From: JAHEJA01 sp965656445
GTDB taxonomy: Bacteria; Pseudomonadota; Alphaproteobacteria; Rhodobacterales; Rhodobacteraceae
Reading direction: 5' to 3'
Assembly: GCA_965656445.1 (NCBI GenBank)
Contig: CBFHKO010000001.1
Span: 248,001 to 312,000, forward strand
Length of the DNA: 64,000 nucleotides
The notes beneath the pieces were generated by a model, which searched no databases, was not told the origin of the DNA, and worked only from the letters and a program-made list of their open reading frames with translations. Of the stretch, positions 26,934-35,037 are shown in pieces. Made by a program: the position numbers and the translations under genes. The number at the start of each line of letters is the position of its first letter. Position 1 is the first letter of the stretch.

Positions 26934-26961
26934 AAAAAGAGGGGCAGTGTTCTGCTACCCC
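26934..26961 (-). terminator. terminator-like hairpin between cmk and rpsA
   Basis: Minus strand: GGGG-TAG-CAG-AACA-CTG-CCCC (a bulged stem), then TCTTTTT. It lies 176 bases after the cmk stop and 90 bases before the rpsA start. It may end cmk transcripts or act as an attenuator inside the rpsA leader. Confidence 0.5.
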
Positions 26962-27057
26962 GCTGCTCGATCTGATGTTGAAGATAAATCTTTTACGTCA
27001 ACGCTGCTCGCTTACCCCGATTGCACCAATATATCAAGGACGATTTCATAAAATTGA

Positions 27058-27107
27058 GCATCCTTCGGATGCGCAGGTCAGTTCCTGTTCGTCAAATGCC
27101 GAACAGG
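27058..27107. repeat. paired hairpins downstream of cmk
   Basis: Two perfect inverted repeats next to each other: GCATCC-TTC-GGATGC (27058-27072) and CCTGTTCG-TCAAATGC-CGAACAGG (27084-27107). Eight bases further on comes a GAGTATTT element. The tandem hairpin layout resembles that after the DUF2793 gene at 63901. Confidence 0.6.
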
Positions 27108-27114
27108 GTTCGTT

Positions 27115-27136
27115 GAGTATTTTTACAAAGCTGAAA
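27115..27136 (+). repeat. GAGTATTT intergenic element, copy 3
   Basis: GAGTATTTTTACAAAGCTGAAA, ending on the base next to the cmk stop codon and 8 bases beyond a perfect hairpin. It points opposite to the direction of cmk and rpsA transcription. Confidence 0.55.
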
Positions 27137-27751
27137 TTATGTAGATTGGAATTTGTTTTCTATCGCAGTGATAGAGGCCTCAATCGCGGCCTCAATGCTC
27201 AGATCAGAGGTGTCAATTGTTGTTGCATCTGATGCGGCGATCATTGGCGCATCCTTGCGGCTCGCGTCGCGCGTGTCGCGTTCGATGACATCTTTTAGGA
27301 CCGTTTCCAAGGTGGTTTCTGTACCCTTTGATGTCAGTTCATCAAAGCGGCGTTGGGCGCGGACCTGTGGGGAGGCTGTGATAAATAGCTTCACATCTGC
27401 AGCGGGGCAGATCACGGTTCCAATGTCGCGGCCATCCAAGACAGCGCCCCCCTCCTGGGACGCGAATTTGCGTTGAAATTCGATGAGAGCTGAGCGGACC
27501 TCTGGAAGAGCTGCGACTTTGCTTGCGGCCTGCGCAATTTTTGCAGTGCGAAGATTTTGGCGTTGAAGGTCGCTTGGATCAAGGGTTTGAGCGGCATGGA
27601 TCGGATCGACCCCATACAAAACTTTTACGCCCACAGCACGATAGAGCAATCCTGTATCAAGATGGGCAAATCCAAATGTCGAGGCGACTGCTTTGGAGAT
27701 GGTTCCTTTTCCTGCAGCAGCTGGACCGTCGATTGCGACTATGAAGCTCAT
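27137..27751 (-). CDS. cmk: cytidylate kinase
   Basis: (d)CMP kinase, 204 residues from the ATG at 27751, chosen because AAAGGGA lies 7 bases ahead and the product begins MSFIVAIDGPAAAGKGT, with the P-loop GPAAAGKGT at residues 9-17. HLDTGLLYRAV is the CMP-binding block; DGRDIGTVI and RAQRR/RD follow. Transcribed after aroA with a 30-base gap; the longer frame would begin at 27781. Confidence 0.95.
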   Translation of the reverse strand: MSFIVAIDGPAAAGKGTISKAVASTFGFAHLDTGLLYRAVGVKVLYGVDPIHAAQTLDPSDLQRQNLRTAKIAQAASKVAALPEVRSALIEFQRKFASQEGGAVLDGRDIGTVICPAADVKLFITASPQVRAQRRFDELTSKGTETTLETVLKDVIERDTRDASRKDAPMIAASDATTIDTSDLSIEAAIEASITAIENKFQST

Positions 27752-27781
27752 GCCGTCCCTTTCGTGATCTTGTGCGTTCAA

Positions 27782-29128
27782 TTACGCACGTTCAACTTTT
27801 GCCCCAAGAGACGACATGAGCGTTTCGAAAATCGGGAAGGATGTCGCAATTGGACCGCCGTCAGTCACGCGAACAGGCGCATTTGTTCCCATGCCCATCA
27901 CCATAAAGGACATCGCAATTCGGTGATCCAAGAACGTTTCACATGTGCCGCCACCGGCGACATTGCCCATGCCCCGACCTTTCACGATCCACCAATCATC
28001 CCCTTCTTCAACGTCAACGCTATTGGCACGAAGTCCTTTGGCCATGGCATCAATGCGATCGCTTTCTTTGACACGAAGCTCTTTGACGCCGCGCATCACG
28101 GTGTCCCCTTCGGCAAAGGACGCAACAACAGAGAGGACAGGATATTCGTCAATCATGCTTGCGGCCCGTTCTGGGGGCACTTCGATGCCTTTCATGTTTG
28201 GTGAATATTTCGCGCGAAGATCGGCAACAGGCTCACCACCCTCTTCGCGTTCGTTTTCAAACACCAAATCCGCACCCATCTCTTGGAGCGTTATAAAGAG
28301 GCCAGAGCGCGTTGGGTTGAGGCCAATATTTGGCACCAGCACATCGGACCCTTCAGCGACCAAAGCCGCACATACAGGAAACGCGGCAGAGCTTGGATCG
28401 CGTGGGACTGTAATCGTCTGAGCCTTTAGCTCAGGTTGTCCCGTCAGTGTGATGACGCGTCCCTCTGGTGTGACCTCAACCGTGAGCTCAGCGCCGAACC
28501 CTTGCAACATGCGCTCTGTATGATCGCGTGTGGCTTCTTGTTCGATGACCACAGTTTTCCCTGGTGCATTCAATCCTGCCAAGAGCACGGCTGATTTGAC
28601 CTGAGCTGAAGGAACGGGAACCGTGTAGGTCACAGGGACAGGCATGTCCGCCCCCACAATCGTCATTGGAAGGCGTCCACCTTGGCGACCAAATGATTGA
28701 GCTCCGAAGAGAGAAATTGGATCCGTCACACGCGCCATAGGGCGACTATTCAGGCTTGCGTCCCCTGTGAAGGTCGCCGTGATCGGAGAGGTTGCCATAC
28801 AGCCCATAATCAAGCGCACGCCTGTTCCAGAGTTTCCGCAATCAATGACATTTTCAGGTTCGCTAAATCCACCAACTCCGACGCCATCGATTGTCCAATG
28901 TCCTATGCCGTGTTGTTCAACAGTGGCCCCAAAAGCACGCATCGCTTTGGCCGTGTCCAAGACATCTTGCCCCTCAAGCAATCCAAAGACTTCAGTGCGG
29001 CCAACACTTAGCGCGCCTAAAATCAAAGACCGATGCGAAATTGATTTATCCCCAGGCACATGCGCTTCGCCACTTAGGGGACCGCATTTGTGTGAAATCA
29101 TCGGAATTGGGGCGCCATGTGAGGACAT
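27782..29128 (-). CDS. aroA: 3-phosphoshikimate 1-carboxyvinyltransferase (EPSP synthase), class II type
   Basis: AroA (448 residues) of the shikimate pathway, adding enolpyruvate from PEP to shikimate 3-phosphate. Active blocks: PGDKSISHRSLI, GNSGTGVRLIMG, NSRPMARV, DPSSAAFP and KESDRI. As I recall, the four short motifs used to define class II enzymes are GDK[S/T], SAQ-x-K, R-x-H-[S/T]-E and N-x-TR; all are present here (GDKS, SAQVK, RDHTE, NPTR). The start could also be Met10. It begins 54 bases after the end of the Hint-protease gene and leads the cmk operon. Confidence 0.96.
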   Translation of the reverse strand: MSSHGAPIPMISHKCGPLSGEAHVPGDKSISHRSLILGALSVGRTEVFGLLEGQDVLDTAKAMRAFGATVEQHGIGHWTIDGVGVGGFSEPENVIDCGNSGTGVRLIMGCMATSPITATFTGDASLNSRPMARVTDPISLFGAQSFGRQGGRLPMTIVGADMPVPVTYTVPVPSAQVKSAVLLAGLNAPGKTVVIEQEATRDHTERMLQGFGAELTVEVTPEGRVITLTGQPELKAQTITVPRDPSSAAFPVCAALVAEGSDVLVPNIGLNPTRSGLFITLQEMGADLVFENEREEGGEPVADLRAKYSPNMKGIEVPPERAASMIDEYPVLSVVASFAEGDTVMRGVKELRVKESDRIDAMAKGLRANSVDVEEGDDWWIVKGRGMGNVAGGGTCETFLDHRIAMSFMVMGMGTNAPVRVTDGGPIATSFPIFETLMSSLGAKVERA

Positions 29129-29182
29129 TATTCGTTTTCCTTTTTTGTTTGCGCCCGTGATAGCGCAACCAAAAGGGGGCGT

Positions 29183-30499
29183 CTATGGCATGATTGCGAT
29201 CGAGGCATCCAAAAAGGGATCTTGGGCCATCAAACCATTCATCGCATGCTTTGATTGTCGCAATTTTCGCATGATTTTCACAGCCAGTGGACCTTTCAAA
29301 CATTTGCGCGCAGGCATCATTGACGCGGCCAAATATGATTCACACAAAACACCATTGGCCCGAATGATGTTATGATGCGGCAACACCAGGTGGAAATAGT
29401 CAACCTCTTCCTTGGGCAAAATCCGACGGATCCCGGCCAAATCAGTGGAATCTTTGATGGGCAGAAGGGCTGAGACTTCACCAATGCGCTCTATCACTGT
29501 TTGTCCCGCGACATAAATGCGGTGTTGTGGGGATAGGTAAAGGGGAGGAAAGCCGCACTCTTGCCCAAGGGCCCCAGGCTTGATGCGAATGGGCCTATAG
29601 CGGTCATGCGCATTCATATGCGCCACTGAATAAGTAGACAGAGTTATCAAGCGAATTGGCTGATATCCTCGATCCAAGGTCCAAATCAGATCCCCTGCTT
29701 GGAGGCTTTCAATCGATTTATACCCTTGATCCGTTTCGATCAACGTGCCCTTGCAAAAACAGCTTGGGGCATACACCGTTGTATATCCAAGGTCTTGAAT
29801 AGATGCGATGGTCATGTTCGAGATGTAGTTGTTACCATCTAGATAACCGGTCATCAGCTCGCCATCAAAGAGCACTTCGTCCCAATGGGAGCCATCTGTT
29901 CCCGAGGATCCAGAGTGACTTTCTACGGGAACGCCAAAGGCAGAATTGGCATGATTCGCATAGACACCTGCAAACTCATGCTCATATTCGAACTTCCCAT
30001 TTTGGCCAGTATATCGGTAATCGGGATTGGCGGTCGTACCTATATTTTGAACCAACCCCATATGCGCCCAAAGCGAGCCAACCCCCAGAGTATGAAGCAT
30101 TTCATGCAAGACCACATCATTCCAGCGCGTTGTTCCATTGACGGCATCCTCGTCATAGAGGTCTTGCGCATCGGCGACATCAAAGGTCATTTCCCCTAAA
30201 ACAGGCAAACTGGTGCTATTGCGCAAGACAGTCGGTCCTGCTTGTCCCAAAACACCATTGACGCCATCAATGCTGTCTAGCTTGGCCGTGATTTCGAGAT
30301 CATCGATCCACCGCGCACCCTGTCCATCCCCGAAATCAGAGTAAACATCGCTAATATCTGCTGTAATGAGTGAGCTGATGTAGTCAGCGGCTATGACAAA
30401 GGCCTCTTGAAGGTTACTTGACCAATTCGCACCTTCAAACACAACGCGTACGTGATACGAGCTGATCGCACTTCCACCGCTTTCATAATCGCTTATCAC
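29183..30499 (-). CDS. leishmanolysin-like (M8) metalloprotease fused to a C-terminal Hint domain
   Basis: A 438-residue two-part protein. Residues 1-245 resemble a leishmanolysin/M8-type metzincin: HEMLHTLGVGSLW at 132-144 gives zinc ligands His132 and His136 with Glu133 as base, and SHWDEVLFDGELMTGYL at 204-220 gives the family's third ligand His205 with the Met-turn region. From Cys247 (CFCKGTLIETDQG) a Hint_2-type hedgehog/intein domain follows: LQAGDLIWTLDRGYQPI, LSPQHRIYV and VDYFHLVLPHHNIIRANGVLCES. No classical signal peptide or RTX repeats are seen. The Hint domain may self-cleave at Cys247 and free the protease. Function is inferred. Confidence 0.82.
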   Translation of the reverse strand: MISDYESGGSAISSYHVRVVFEGANWSSNLQEAFVIAADYISSLITADISDVYSDFGDGQGARWIDDLEITAKLDSIDGVNGVLGQAGPTVLRNSTSLPVLGEMTFDVADAQDLYDEDAVNGTTRWNDVVLHEMLHTLGVGSLWAHMGLVQNIGTTANPDYRYTGQNGKFEYEHEFAGVYANHANSAFGVPVESHSGSSGTDGSHWDEVLFDGELMTGYLDGNNYISNMTIASIQDLGYTTVYAPSCFCKGTLIETDQGYKSIESLQAGDLIWTLDRGYQPIRLITLSTYSVAHMNAHDRYRPIRIKPGALGQECGFPPLYLSPQHRIYVAGQTVIERIGEVSALLPIKDSTDLAGIRRILPKEEVDYFHLVLPHHNIIRANGVLCESYLAASMMPARKCLKGPLAVKIMRKLRQSKHAMNGLMAQDPFLDASIAIMP

Positions 30500-30578
30500 G
30501 AGGCTTTATCCTGACAGTTGCCTATCAGACTACGTCCTGAGATGCCCTTGTTTTATGCAAAGACCAGCGAATTGTAGG

Positions 30579-31292
30579 TTAATCTTTTATAAAGGTTAGA
30601 TAATGTGGCTTGCGACCTTCGCGGAGGGCTTTTTGCTCATATCGGGTTGAGGTCCAATCTTGCCAAGGGACTTGCCAATCATTTGGCCGTTCGGCCGTCC
30701 ATCTGAACCCATGACGCGGAACGACTTGTAAGGTTTGTCTCACATAGTCTTCGATATCTGTTGCAACGCGAAATTCTGCGCCGGGTTTCAAAACCTTGGC
30801 AAGCGGCACAATATGCTCATCCGTGACAAAGCGGCGACGGTGATGACGTTTCTTGGGCCATGGGTCCGGATACAGCAAAAAGGCCTTTTCCACTGACCCC
30901 TCAGGTAAAACATCAAAAATATTGCGCGCATCACCTGGGTAAATGCGGATATTCTGGGCCTTCGCATCGCGGATTTTCTGGAGCAGCATAGCAACCCCAT
31001 TCACAAATGGCTCACATCCGATAATACCGACGTCAGGATAGGTTTGTGCCTGATGAACCAAATGTTCACCGCCCCCAAAACCAATCTCAAGCCACAGGGG
31101 TTTGTTCCCAAATAATCCCTCAACATCCAGAGGATCGCGATCTGGATTTTCCTCCCAAGACACAGGCCCCGGCGAGAGTGCATCAAGATCAGTCTCTAAA
31201 TGTTCTAACTGGTTTTTCCGAAGTGTTTTGCCCTTGAAACGGCCGTAAAAATTGCGCCAAGGGGCGCCTGTGGGATGCTTATCTTGTGTCAT
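30579..31292 (-). CDS. trmB: tRNA (guanine-N7-)-methyltransferase
   Basis: TrmB (237 residues), making m7G46 in tRNA using SAM. The SAM site is LEIGFGGGEHL, followed by GCEPFVNGV, PDPWPKKRHHRRRFV (the family signature) and RVATDIEDYV; the C-terminal RYEQKAL block binds tRNA. It lies downstream of metK on the same strand with a 110-base gap, and an inverted repeat CGCCCCATT/AATGGGGCG overlaps its start region (31295-31334). Confidence 0.96.
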   Translation of the reverse strand: MTQDKHPTGAPWRNFYGRFKGKTLRKNQLEHLETDLDALSPGPVSWEENPDRDPLDVEGLFGNKPLWLEIGFGGGEHLVHQAQTYPDVGIIGCEPFVNGVAMLLQKIRDAKAQNIRIYPGDARNIFDVLPEGSVEKAFLLYPDPWPKKRHHRRRFVTDEHIVPLAKVLKPGAEFRVATDIEDYVRQTLQVVPRHGFRWTAERPNDWQVPWQDWTSTRYEQKALREGRKPHYLTFIKD

Positions 31293-31341
31293 GGCGCCCC
31301 ATTAACCTGTTTCGTCGACCTGATCAATGGGGCGTAATTTT

Positions 31342-31363
31342 GAGTATTTTATCAAAGATGAAA
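31342..31363 (+). repeat. GAGTATTT intergenic element, copy 4
   Basis: GAGTATTTTATCAAAGATGAAA, between trmB and metK, 8 bases beyond the inverted repeat at 31295-31334. This copy is closest to the apparent consensus. It points against the direction of metK and trmB transcription. Confidence 0.6.
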
Positions 31364-31401
31364 TACGAGGCAAAAGAGTGGCGCACCTTGGTGCGCCTCA
31401 T

Positions 31402-32583
31402 TTAGATTGCGTTTTGCAAGGCTTGAACGAGATCTAGATTTTCCCAGCTGAATCCACCATCCGCTTCTGGCGCACGTCCGAAATGACCATAGGCAGCGGT
31501 ACGCGCATAGATTGGCTTGTTCAAGCCGAGGTGTTCACGAATACCGCGCGGCGTCAAATCCATACAGGAGGCAACCGCCCGTTCAATGACTTCTGCGGGA
31601 ACATCACCAGTGCCGAAGGTATCCGCATAGATCGACAAAGGCTTGGAAACGCCAATCGCATAAGACAACTGAATTGTACATTTCTCCGCAAATCCAGCAG
31701 CGACCACGTTTTTCGCCAAATAGCGCGCGGCATAAGCGGCTGAACGGTCCACTTTGGTTGGATCTTTGCCCGAAAACGCGCCCCCTCCGTGCGGCGCGGC
31801 GCCGCCATAGGTGTCAACGATAATTTTACGGCCTGTCAGACCCGCATCACCATCGGGACCGCCAATGACAAAGGTTCCCGTCGGATTAACCCACCACTCG
31901 GTGTCTTCAGAAACCCAGCCCTCTGGAAGGACATCGCGAATATAAGGTTCAACAATGGCGCGAATATCATCACTTGTTTGCGAATGATCAGCGTGCTGCG
32001 TTGAGAGGACGATTGAACTGACACCAACAGGTTTCCCATTTTCATACCGAACAGAGAGCTGTGATTTCGCATCAGGTCGCAAAGTTGGTTCCTGACCTGA
32101 CTTACGCACCTCCGCCAAACGACGCAAAATTGCATGACTGTATTGAATAGGCGCTGGCATCAGCTCTTGGGTTTCGTTGGTCGCGTAACCAAACATAATC
32201 CCCTGATCCCCTGCCCCTTCTTCTTTGTCGGAGGAGGCATCAACGCCCTGAGCAATATGGGCGGATTGTTCATGCAGCAAATTGGTCACTTTCACCGTTT
32301 CGTGGTGAAACTTGTCCTGTTCATACCCAATATCCTTGATGCAGTCCCGCGCGATCCGATCAACCTGCCCCATATATTCGCTGAGCTTACTTTGATCCGA
32401 TAGGCCAACTTCTCCGCCAATCACGACACGGTTTGTTGTTGCAAAGGTTTCGCAAGCGACGCGCGCTTCTGGTTCTTCGGCCAAAAACGCATCCAGAATT
32501 GAATCCGAAATTCTATCGCACACTTTGTCAGGATGACCCTCTGAAACGGATTCAGAGGTAAATATATAGGATGATCGTGTCAT
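31402..32583 (-). CDS. metK: S-adenosylmethionine synthetase
   Basis: MetK (393 residues from the ATG at 32583) makes SAM from methionine and ATP. Blocks: FTSESVSEGHPDKVCD at the start, GEVGL, DQGIMFGYA (ATP loop), FVIGGPDGDAGLTGRKIIVDTYGG, GGGAFSGKDPTKVDRSAAY. The longer frame from 32598 would start inside the riboswitch and is rejected. The chosen ATG follows GGAG by 9 bases, and that GGAG is part of the SAM/SAH riboswitch fold, so translation is likely to be switched off when SAM is plentiful. Confidence 0.97.
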   Translation of the reverse strand: MTRSSYIFTSESVSEGHPDKVCDRISDSILDAFLAEEPEARVACETFATTNRVVIGGEVGLSDQSKLSEYMGQVDRIARDCIKDIGYEQDKFHHETVKVTNLLHEQSAHIAQGVDASSDKEEGAGDQGIMFGYATNETQELMPAPIQYSHAILRRLAEVRKSGQEPTLRPDAKSQLSVRYENGKPVGVSSIVLSTQHADHSQTSDDIRAIVEPYIRDVLPEGWVSEDTEWWVNPTGTFVIGGPDGDAGLTGRKIIVDTYGGAAPHGGGAFSGKDPTKVDRSAAYAARYLAKNVVAAGFAEKCTIQLSYAIGVSKPLSIYADTFGTGDVPAEVIERAVASCMDLTPRGIREHLGLNKPIYARTAAYGHFGRAPEADGGFSWENLDLVQALQNAI

Positions 32584-32590
32584 GAGGTAT

Positions 32591-32635
32591 TGCTCCAATA
32601 AAAGTTCACACCACGTCAGGAAGCCGTTGTGGTGC
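32591..32635 (-). ncRNA. SAM/SAH riboswitch in the metK leader
   Basis: On the minus strand the 45 bases just after the lnt stop codon contain stem CACCAC/GUGGUG enclosing ACGGCUUCCUGAC, then an A/U-rich linker and AUUGGAGCA. This agrees closely with the Rhodobacterales SAM/SAH class as I recall it (stem, ACAACGGCUUCCUG core, and a downstream AUUGGAGCA). In that class the GGAG ribosome site pairs with the GCUUCC loop as an H-type pseudoknot when SAM or SAH binds, blocking translation. Position, orientation and the downstream gene all fit. Confidence 0.93.
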
Positions 32636-32637
32636 AG

Positions 32638-34125
32638 TTAACGGCGTTTAGGACTCTGCGCACGTTGCGTCAATCCCAAAACGCCTTGTGACTTGATAAA
32701 GCACAAAACCCCTAAAATTGACAACAAAATGATAACGAAACGGTCCCCGAATTGAGAGTAAACTGTTGCAGCAATTGGTTTTGGCAAGGCCACATCCATA
32801 TAACCCTGTTGATTTAGCGGGATCGTTTGTATGATCTCACCGAGAGGATCAATAACAGCAGACACTCCAGTATTTGCCGCGCGCACCAATGGAAGCCCCT
32901 GTTCTATGGCGCGCATTTGTGTTTGAGCCAAGTGCTGATAAGGACCAGAAAAATTTCCAAACCACGCATCATTCGTCATCTGAACGAGCAAATTGGGACG
33001 GTCCCCGTGACTTTGAACGTCTTGAGGAAAAACAGCTTCGTAACAAATCAACGGTTTTATCGAGCCGACGTTGGGAACCTCTGCAAAATCCTTAGTCTCA
33101 CCAGGCGTAAACCCGCCCCCGACCACATCCGCAAGCGCAGACATGCCTAATCTCTGGAAAAATGCATTAAACGGTAAATACTCTCCAAATGGCACCAGAT
33201 GCTGTTTGTCGTAGATTGGTGCATAACGGCCATCTTCGTCAACCATTACGACAGAATTGTAATAATCGTAGTCTTCAAATCGCAACGCCCCGACCAAGAC
33301 GGACCGCCCTTGCGCGAAGGTCACGATATCTTGCATCAAGTCGTCAGCATAATGCAGAAAAACAGGGACAGAGGATTCAGGCCAAACAATCAAATCCACA
33401 TCTCCCCTGCGGCCTGTATAATCCAGTGACCTTTGGAAGAAGGTCATTGAATGCTCTGGCTCCCATTTTTGAGACTGAACTGCATTCGGCTGAATGACGC
33501 GCACAATTTGATCTGAGATATCAACCATAGGCCGATAAATCAGCAAAGGCCCAAACAAAATGACAGCTAGGAGTGGCGCGAATATGAGACGACGCGGTGC
33601 ACGCAGTGCCCATGCAATGGCCAATGCCATAAGGACCGTAACGGCACTTAAGCCGTAGCTGCCGATGAAGGCAGCCCATAGCGCGATAGGCGTGTCGACC
33701 CAGATATATGCAATTTGCCCCCAAGGGAAACCCGTGAACAGAAACCCACGTGCAAATTCCCCAAGCCCAAGAGCGAAGGCCAACAAAAATGGGGAGGCAC
33801 GGATTATCCACACTGGAAAGGCCCAGATGAGGGCTAGACCTGAGGCCATTGCCCCAACTGCAAAAGGGGCCATAAATCCATGGCGTTTGATATCAACCAA
33901 AAACGGTTCAACAAGCCAATTCATGGATATCAAAAAATATCCAAACCCAAACCACCAGACTGTCCAAAAACGTCGGGTACCAGGAGCGACTAACCAGATG
34001 TACTGAGCCGCAATCAAGGCCGCAAAGGCCAATGCCCATAATGACAAAGGTGCCTGACCCAAAGCAAGGAAAGCACCCAAAAGTGCGAACACTTTTTTGG
34101 GATTAGTGCTCACCCAAGTCAACAT
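32638..34125 (-). CDS. lnt: apolipoprotein N-acyltransferase
   Basis: Lnt (495 residues) adds the third acyl chain to lipoproteins in the inner membrane. The N-terminal 200 residues hold about six transmembrane helices. The periplasmic nitrilase domain follows with its triad: Glu in WPESSVPVF, Lys in YDKQHLVPFGEYLPF, and Cys in LICYEAVFP. A last helix lies near the C-terminus. It ends directly at the metK riboswitch and starts 5 bases after the corC-like gene, so it belongs to the phoH-ybeY-corC-lnt operon. Confidence 0.96.
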   Translation of the reverse strand: MLTWVSTNPKKVFALLGAFLALGQAPLSLWALAFAALIAAQYIWLVAPGTRRFWTVWWFGFGYFLISMNWLVEPFLVDIKRHGFMAPFAVGAMASGLALIWAFPVWIIRASPFLLAFALGLGEFARGFLFTGFPWGQIAYIWVDTPIALWAAFIGSYGLSAVTVLMALAIAWALRAPRRLIFAPLLAVILFGPLLIYRPMVDISDQIVRVIQPNAVQSQKWEPEHSMTFFQRSLDYTGRRGDVDLIVWPESSVPVFLHYADDLMQDIVTFAQGRSVLVGALRFEDYDYYNSVVMVDEDGRYAPIYDKQHLVPFGEYLPFNAFFQRLGMSALADVVGGGFTPGETKDFAEVPNVGSIKPLICYEAVFPQDVQSHGDRPNLLVQMTNDAWFGNFSGPYQHLAQTQMRAIEQGLPLVRAANTGVSAVIDPLGEIIQTIPLNQQGYMDVALPKPIAATVYSQFGDRFVIILLSILGVLCFIKSQGVLGLTQRAQSPKRR

Positions 34126-34130
34126 AAAGC

Positions 34131-35018
34131 CTATTCCGCAGCGAGCGCATGACCAGGAAGCCGGACGCGCGCACGTTTGACCCGCCTTGGATCGGCCTCT
34201 AGGATTTCAAATTCCGTTCCGTTTGGATGCACAATAACTTCGCCGCGCACTGGAACGCTGCCACCAATCATGAATATCAAGCCACCAACGGTCTCAATAT
34301 CATCCGAGATCGTTTGATCCTGCGTGAAATCTAATCCAACCGCCTGACCGAAATCGTCAACAGAGGCCTTGGCCTGCACCACATAGCAGCCTTCTTTTTC
34401 ACGGACCCATTGCGCGGTATCGGCGCTGTCATGTTCGTCTTCGATTTGACCAACAACTTGTTCAATCAAGTCCTCAATTGTCACGAGCCCATCAACACCA
34501 CCATATTCATCAATGACAAGCGCCATATGACGACGTTCACTTTGCATCTTGGTGAGCAAAACACCAATCGGCATAGAGGGCGGGACAAAGACCAAAGGGC
34601 GTAGCATCGACAAGAGATCAAACCCTTCGTGTTCACCACTAAATCCATATTTCAGGGCAAAGTCTTTGAGGTGCGCCATGCCGAGTGGCGTATCAAGCGT
34701 TCCAGAATAAACTGGCAAACGGGTCAATTCAGAGGCGCGAAACGCGGCTGCTATTTCGTCAATGGTCGCTGTATCTGGAATCGCTTGAATGTCCGCTTTG
34801 GGAATTGCAACGTCCTCAACACGCAATCGTCGCAAATTCATCAGGCCATGGGATGATGCTCTCGCTGGACCAAGTGCGGGTGCCCCATCAGGAGATGCTG
34901 ATGCCTCGGAACTAACGGGTTGTTCTCCCCGTTTAAATAATCTTGCAAAAAAAGATTTCTTTTGTCTATCAGACTGCGCGCTGTGCGCTGCTATAGAAGA
35001 GCCTTCTGAATCGCCCAT
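34131..35018 (-). CDS. corC: CorC/HlyC-type CBS-domain protein (ybeX family)
   Basis: A 295-residue soluble protein with a CBS pair (residues ~80-200: RVEDVAIPKADIQAI, LTRLPVYSGTLD, and then LVIDEYGGVDGLVTIEDLIEQVVGQIEDEHD) and a C-terminal CorC_HlyC transporter-associated domain (LDFTQDQTISDDIETVGGLIF). Proteins of this type are linked to magnesium/cobalt efflux and, through YbeX, to rRNA processing and ribosome quality, which fits its place next to ybeY. Confidence 0.93.
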   Translation of the reverse strand: MGDSEGSSIAAHSAQSDRQKKSFFARLFKRGEQPVSSEASASPDGAPALGPARASSHGLMNLRRLRVEDVAIPKADIQAIPDTATIDEIAAAFRASELTRLPVYSGTLDTPLGMAHLKDFALKYGFSGEHEGFDLLSMLRPLVFVPPSMPIGVLLTKMQSERRHMALVIDEYGGVDGLVTIEDLIEQVVGQIEDEHDSADTAQWVREKEGCYVVQAKASVDDFGQAVGLDFTQDQTISDDIETVGGLIFMIGGSVPVRGEVIVHPNGTEFEILEADPRRVKRARVRLPGHALAAE

Positions 35019-35037
35019 AATGTCTTTCGTCGTCCTG

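Larger units (their letters stand above)
26844..27136. other. rpsA leader and cmk-rpsA intergenic region
   Basis: About 290 bases with several potential hairpins. On the minus strand, going toward rpsA: the palindromes at 27084-27107 and 27058-27072, a terminator-like hairpin at 26934-26961, and a GC-rich hairpin CCGGTGG-AGACAA-CCGCCCGG about 40-60 bases before the rpsA start. S1 controls its own synthesis in enterobacteria through a folded leader, so a comparable role here is possible. Confidence 0.5.

Noticed and set aside
27557..28204. 215-codon plus-strand frame across cmk and aroA
   Set aside because: It spans two well-supported genes on the other strand and has a Cys/His/Phe-rich composition.
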